DNA of 7,766 nucleotides from an uncultured Rikenella sp. (lineage in GTDB: Bacteria; Bacteroidota; Bacteroidia; Bacteroidales; Rikenellaceae), in contig NZ_CAJTMN010000090.1 of assembly GCF_910577125.1 (NCBI RefSeq), positions 1-7,766 on the forward strand, written 5' to 3'. The position numbers and the translations under genes were made by a program. The stretch's first letter is position 1, and each line of letters begins with the position of its first letter. The notes under the pieces were generated by a model. The model made no database searches. It worked only from the letters and a program-made list of their open reading frames with translations, and was not told where the DNA came from. Positions 7,044 to 7,766 of this stretch are shown here, one piece after another.

Positions 7044-7264
7044 GTTTATTCCGAGAGGCAACGCAACTGAAAACCGTAGGCGTGGTAGTCCGAGTAGCTG
7101 GTGTAGAGGCTCTGCGAACCGAAATACAAGTCCAGGCCGAGGATGCCGCTCGTGGCGGAAGACCAGCCGAACCCGTAGTCGCCGACGTGCACCGGATCGC
7201 CTAACCGCCCATTATTGCCTGCGTCGCGGAAGCCCGGGGCGGGGACGAATCTGAAATGGAGGTG
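7042..7264 (-). pseudogene. Headless C-terminal fragment of a FISUMP-type protein (copy 2)
   Basis: The minus strand down to the TAA at 7046-7048 encodes HLHFRFVPAPGFRDAGNNG, then GFGWSSATSG, then a Tyr/Ser-rich stretch (SLYTSYSDYHAYG) ending GFQLRCLSE. This matches the C-terminal part of the Fibrobacter succinogenes major paralogous domain, with the W-S-S motif intact. From PGF to the stop it has 63 codons, exactly as in copy 1 at 376-604. The frame stays open upstream to 7498, but those codons cross a promoter and tRNA-Thr and show no domain, so the homologous part begins near 7264 and the rest of the gene is missing. It faces tamB convergently. It could be a remnant of a deleted gene or a silent cassette; the core is not visibly decayed, which slightly favours recent function. 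Confidence 0.6.
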
Positions 7265-7325
7265 TGGAAGATATTGATTATGAATCGGCTGTATGGATTC
7301 GGCGAAAAAAAAGTGTAAAAATCTC

Positions 7326-7345
7326 GCTCCCGACCTTGCGGGAGC
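7326..7345. repeat. Stem-loop overlapping the tRNA-Thr promoter
   Basis: GCTCCCG (7326-7332) and CGGGAGC (7339-7345) form a perfect 7-bp stem with a 6-nt loop that holds the TTG of the -33 element. On the minus strand it is followed after GAGA by five T, so it could also act as a weak terminator for transcription coming from the tRNA side. Confidence 0.4.
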
Positions 7346-7365
7346 CGAAATTTTGTCTACCTTTG
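7336..7365 (+). promoter_or_regulatory. Promoter of the tRNA-Thr/tRNA-Gly cluster
   Basis: A -33 TTG (7336-7338) and a -7 TACCTTTG (7358-7365) are separated by 19 bp, the best Bacteroidota promoter match in the window. Transcription would start near 7372, giving a 70-nt leader before tRNA-Thr that contains runs of eight G (7398-7405) and eight T (7427-7434). Confidence 0.65.
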
Positions 7366-7441
7366 CACACGATCTCAGGCCTCCGGGGTGGGACGCAGGG
7401 GGGGGATGGATGAGAGGGGGTGGAGATTTTTTTTGTAAATT

Positions 7442-7513
<72 letters not shown>

Positions 7514-7514
7514 C

Positions 7515-7661
7515 GGAGAGATGTTCTTCGTTGTTTTTAGAAGAGCCGTCAGGCGTTGGCGTTGAGAGGGCTGTCTTTTCCCGACAAGTCCGCTTGCCGG
7601 AAAAAGATCGGCCGCGCAACGCCAGATTCGGAGAATTTTAAAAACAACGTAAGTATTTCTC
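7515..7661 (-). repeat. Long imperfect palindrome between the tRNA genes
   Basis: Nested arms share one centre: outer 7529-7539 with 7639-7649 (CGTTGTTTTTA, 11 bp perfect), middle GGCGTTG (7552-7558 or 7558-7564) with CAACGCC (7617-7623), and inner 7574-7588 with 7593-7607 (15 bp, two mismatches, 4-nt loop). Weaker similarity continues beyond the outer arms (GGAGAGAT against the complement of ATTTCTCG). Both mismatches of the inner arm are C-A or A-C on the plus strand but G-U on the minus strand, so a minus-strand RNA would pair throughout that arm. No gene is supported. It may be a miniature palindromic element or an RNA structure gene. Confidence 0.55.
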
Positions 7662-7689
7662 GCAGGGCGCCCAGAGGATCACGGGACGT

Positions 7690-7707
7690 AATCCTCGGCA
7701 ACAGCTC
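7690..7707 (+). repeat. 18-bp direct repeat, second copy of the tRNA-Thr 3' end
   Basis: Exact copy of 7497-7514. The sequence before it (AGAGGATCACGGGACGT) resembles the tRNA-Thr variable and T-arm region only loosely and cannot form the T-stem, so this is not a functional tRNA. It is either the far end of a small insertion or what remains of a duplicated tRNA gene. Confidence 0.6.
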
Positions 7708-7713
7708 AATATT

Positions 7714-7766
7714 GCGGAAATAGCTCAGTTGGTAGAGCACAACCTTGCCAAGGTTGGGGTCGCGAG
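7714..7766 (+). tRNA. tRNA-Gly (anticodon GCC), cut by the window end
   Basis: The first 53 nt of a tRNA: acceptor 5' arm GCGGAAA, D-arm GCTC/GAGC, anticodon arm CAACC-TTGCCAA-GGTTG with anticodon GCC, variable loop, and the first half of the T-stem (GCGAG). The T-loop, 3' acceptor arm and discriminator lie outside the window. It is probably cotranscribed with tRNA-Thr. Confidence 0.93.

Noticed and set aside
376..7264. Diversity-generating retroelement template and variable repeats
   Set aside because: The two FISUMP cores also differ at many synonymous third positions (for example TTG/TTA, GGC/GGG, ATT/ATC) and not only at adenine-derived sites, and no reverse transcriptase lies in the window. 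Ordinary divergence or cassette exchange fits better.
7549..7740. Small proteins of 63-73 residues on both strands between the tRNA genes
   Set aside because: They overlap the tRNA genes and arise from the palindrome, which gives similar peptides on both strands.

Overview
The window looks like chromosome of a GC-rich member of the Bacteroidota, most like Alistipes and its relatives. This is inferred from four things: -7 promoter boxes of the TAnnTTTG type (2186-2193 minus, 2283-2290 plus, 7358-7365 plus), start codons without Shine-Dalgarno sequences, a Bacteroidota-style TamB, and fragments of a Fibrobacter-succinogenes-major-paralogous (FISUMP) type C-terminal domain. No species can be named from the sequence alone.

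Layout. Positions 1-375 hold no credible gene but a dense run of imperfect palindromes. At 376-604 (minus) lies a headless C-terminal fragment of a FISUMP-type protein. Next, on the minus strand, come ribH (687-1241, lumazine synthase, riboflavin synthesis) with its own terminator (608-651), and upstream of it a gene for a membrane-anchored TPR protein (1397-2101), with a good intrinsic terminator (1315-1351) between the two. A divergent promoter region (2102-2346) separates these from tamB (2347-6975, plus), a 1542-residue envelope protein that fills more than half the window. Beyond tamB are hairpins, a second FISUMP fragment (7042-7264, minus), then a promoter and tRNA-Thr(GGT). A spacer built around a long palindrome follows, ending in a second copy of the tRNA-Thr 3' end, and then the start of tRNA-Gly(GCC), cut by the window edge.

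How it fits together. ribH, the TPR gene and tamB are ordinary core genes: cofactor synthesis, inner-membrane-anchored periplasmic TPR scaffolding, and transport of lipid or outer-membrane components across the periplasm. The unusual material sits at the two edges. The two FISUMP fragments have the same orientation and exactly the same length (202 bp). Their ends are nearly identical but the core has only about 49% base identity, and each has a stem-loop directly against its conserved 3' block. They look like silent C-terminal cassettes or remnants of a variable surface-protein family. At the right edge, the 3' end of tRNA-Thr is repeated exactly (18 bp) 193 bp downstream, enclosing a palindromic insert, which resembles the footprint of a small tRNA-targeted element.
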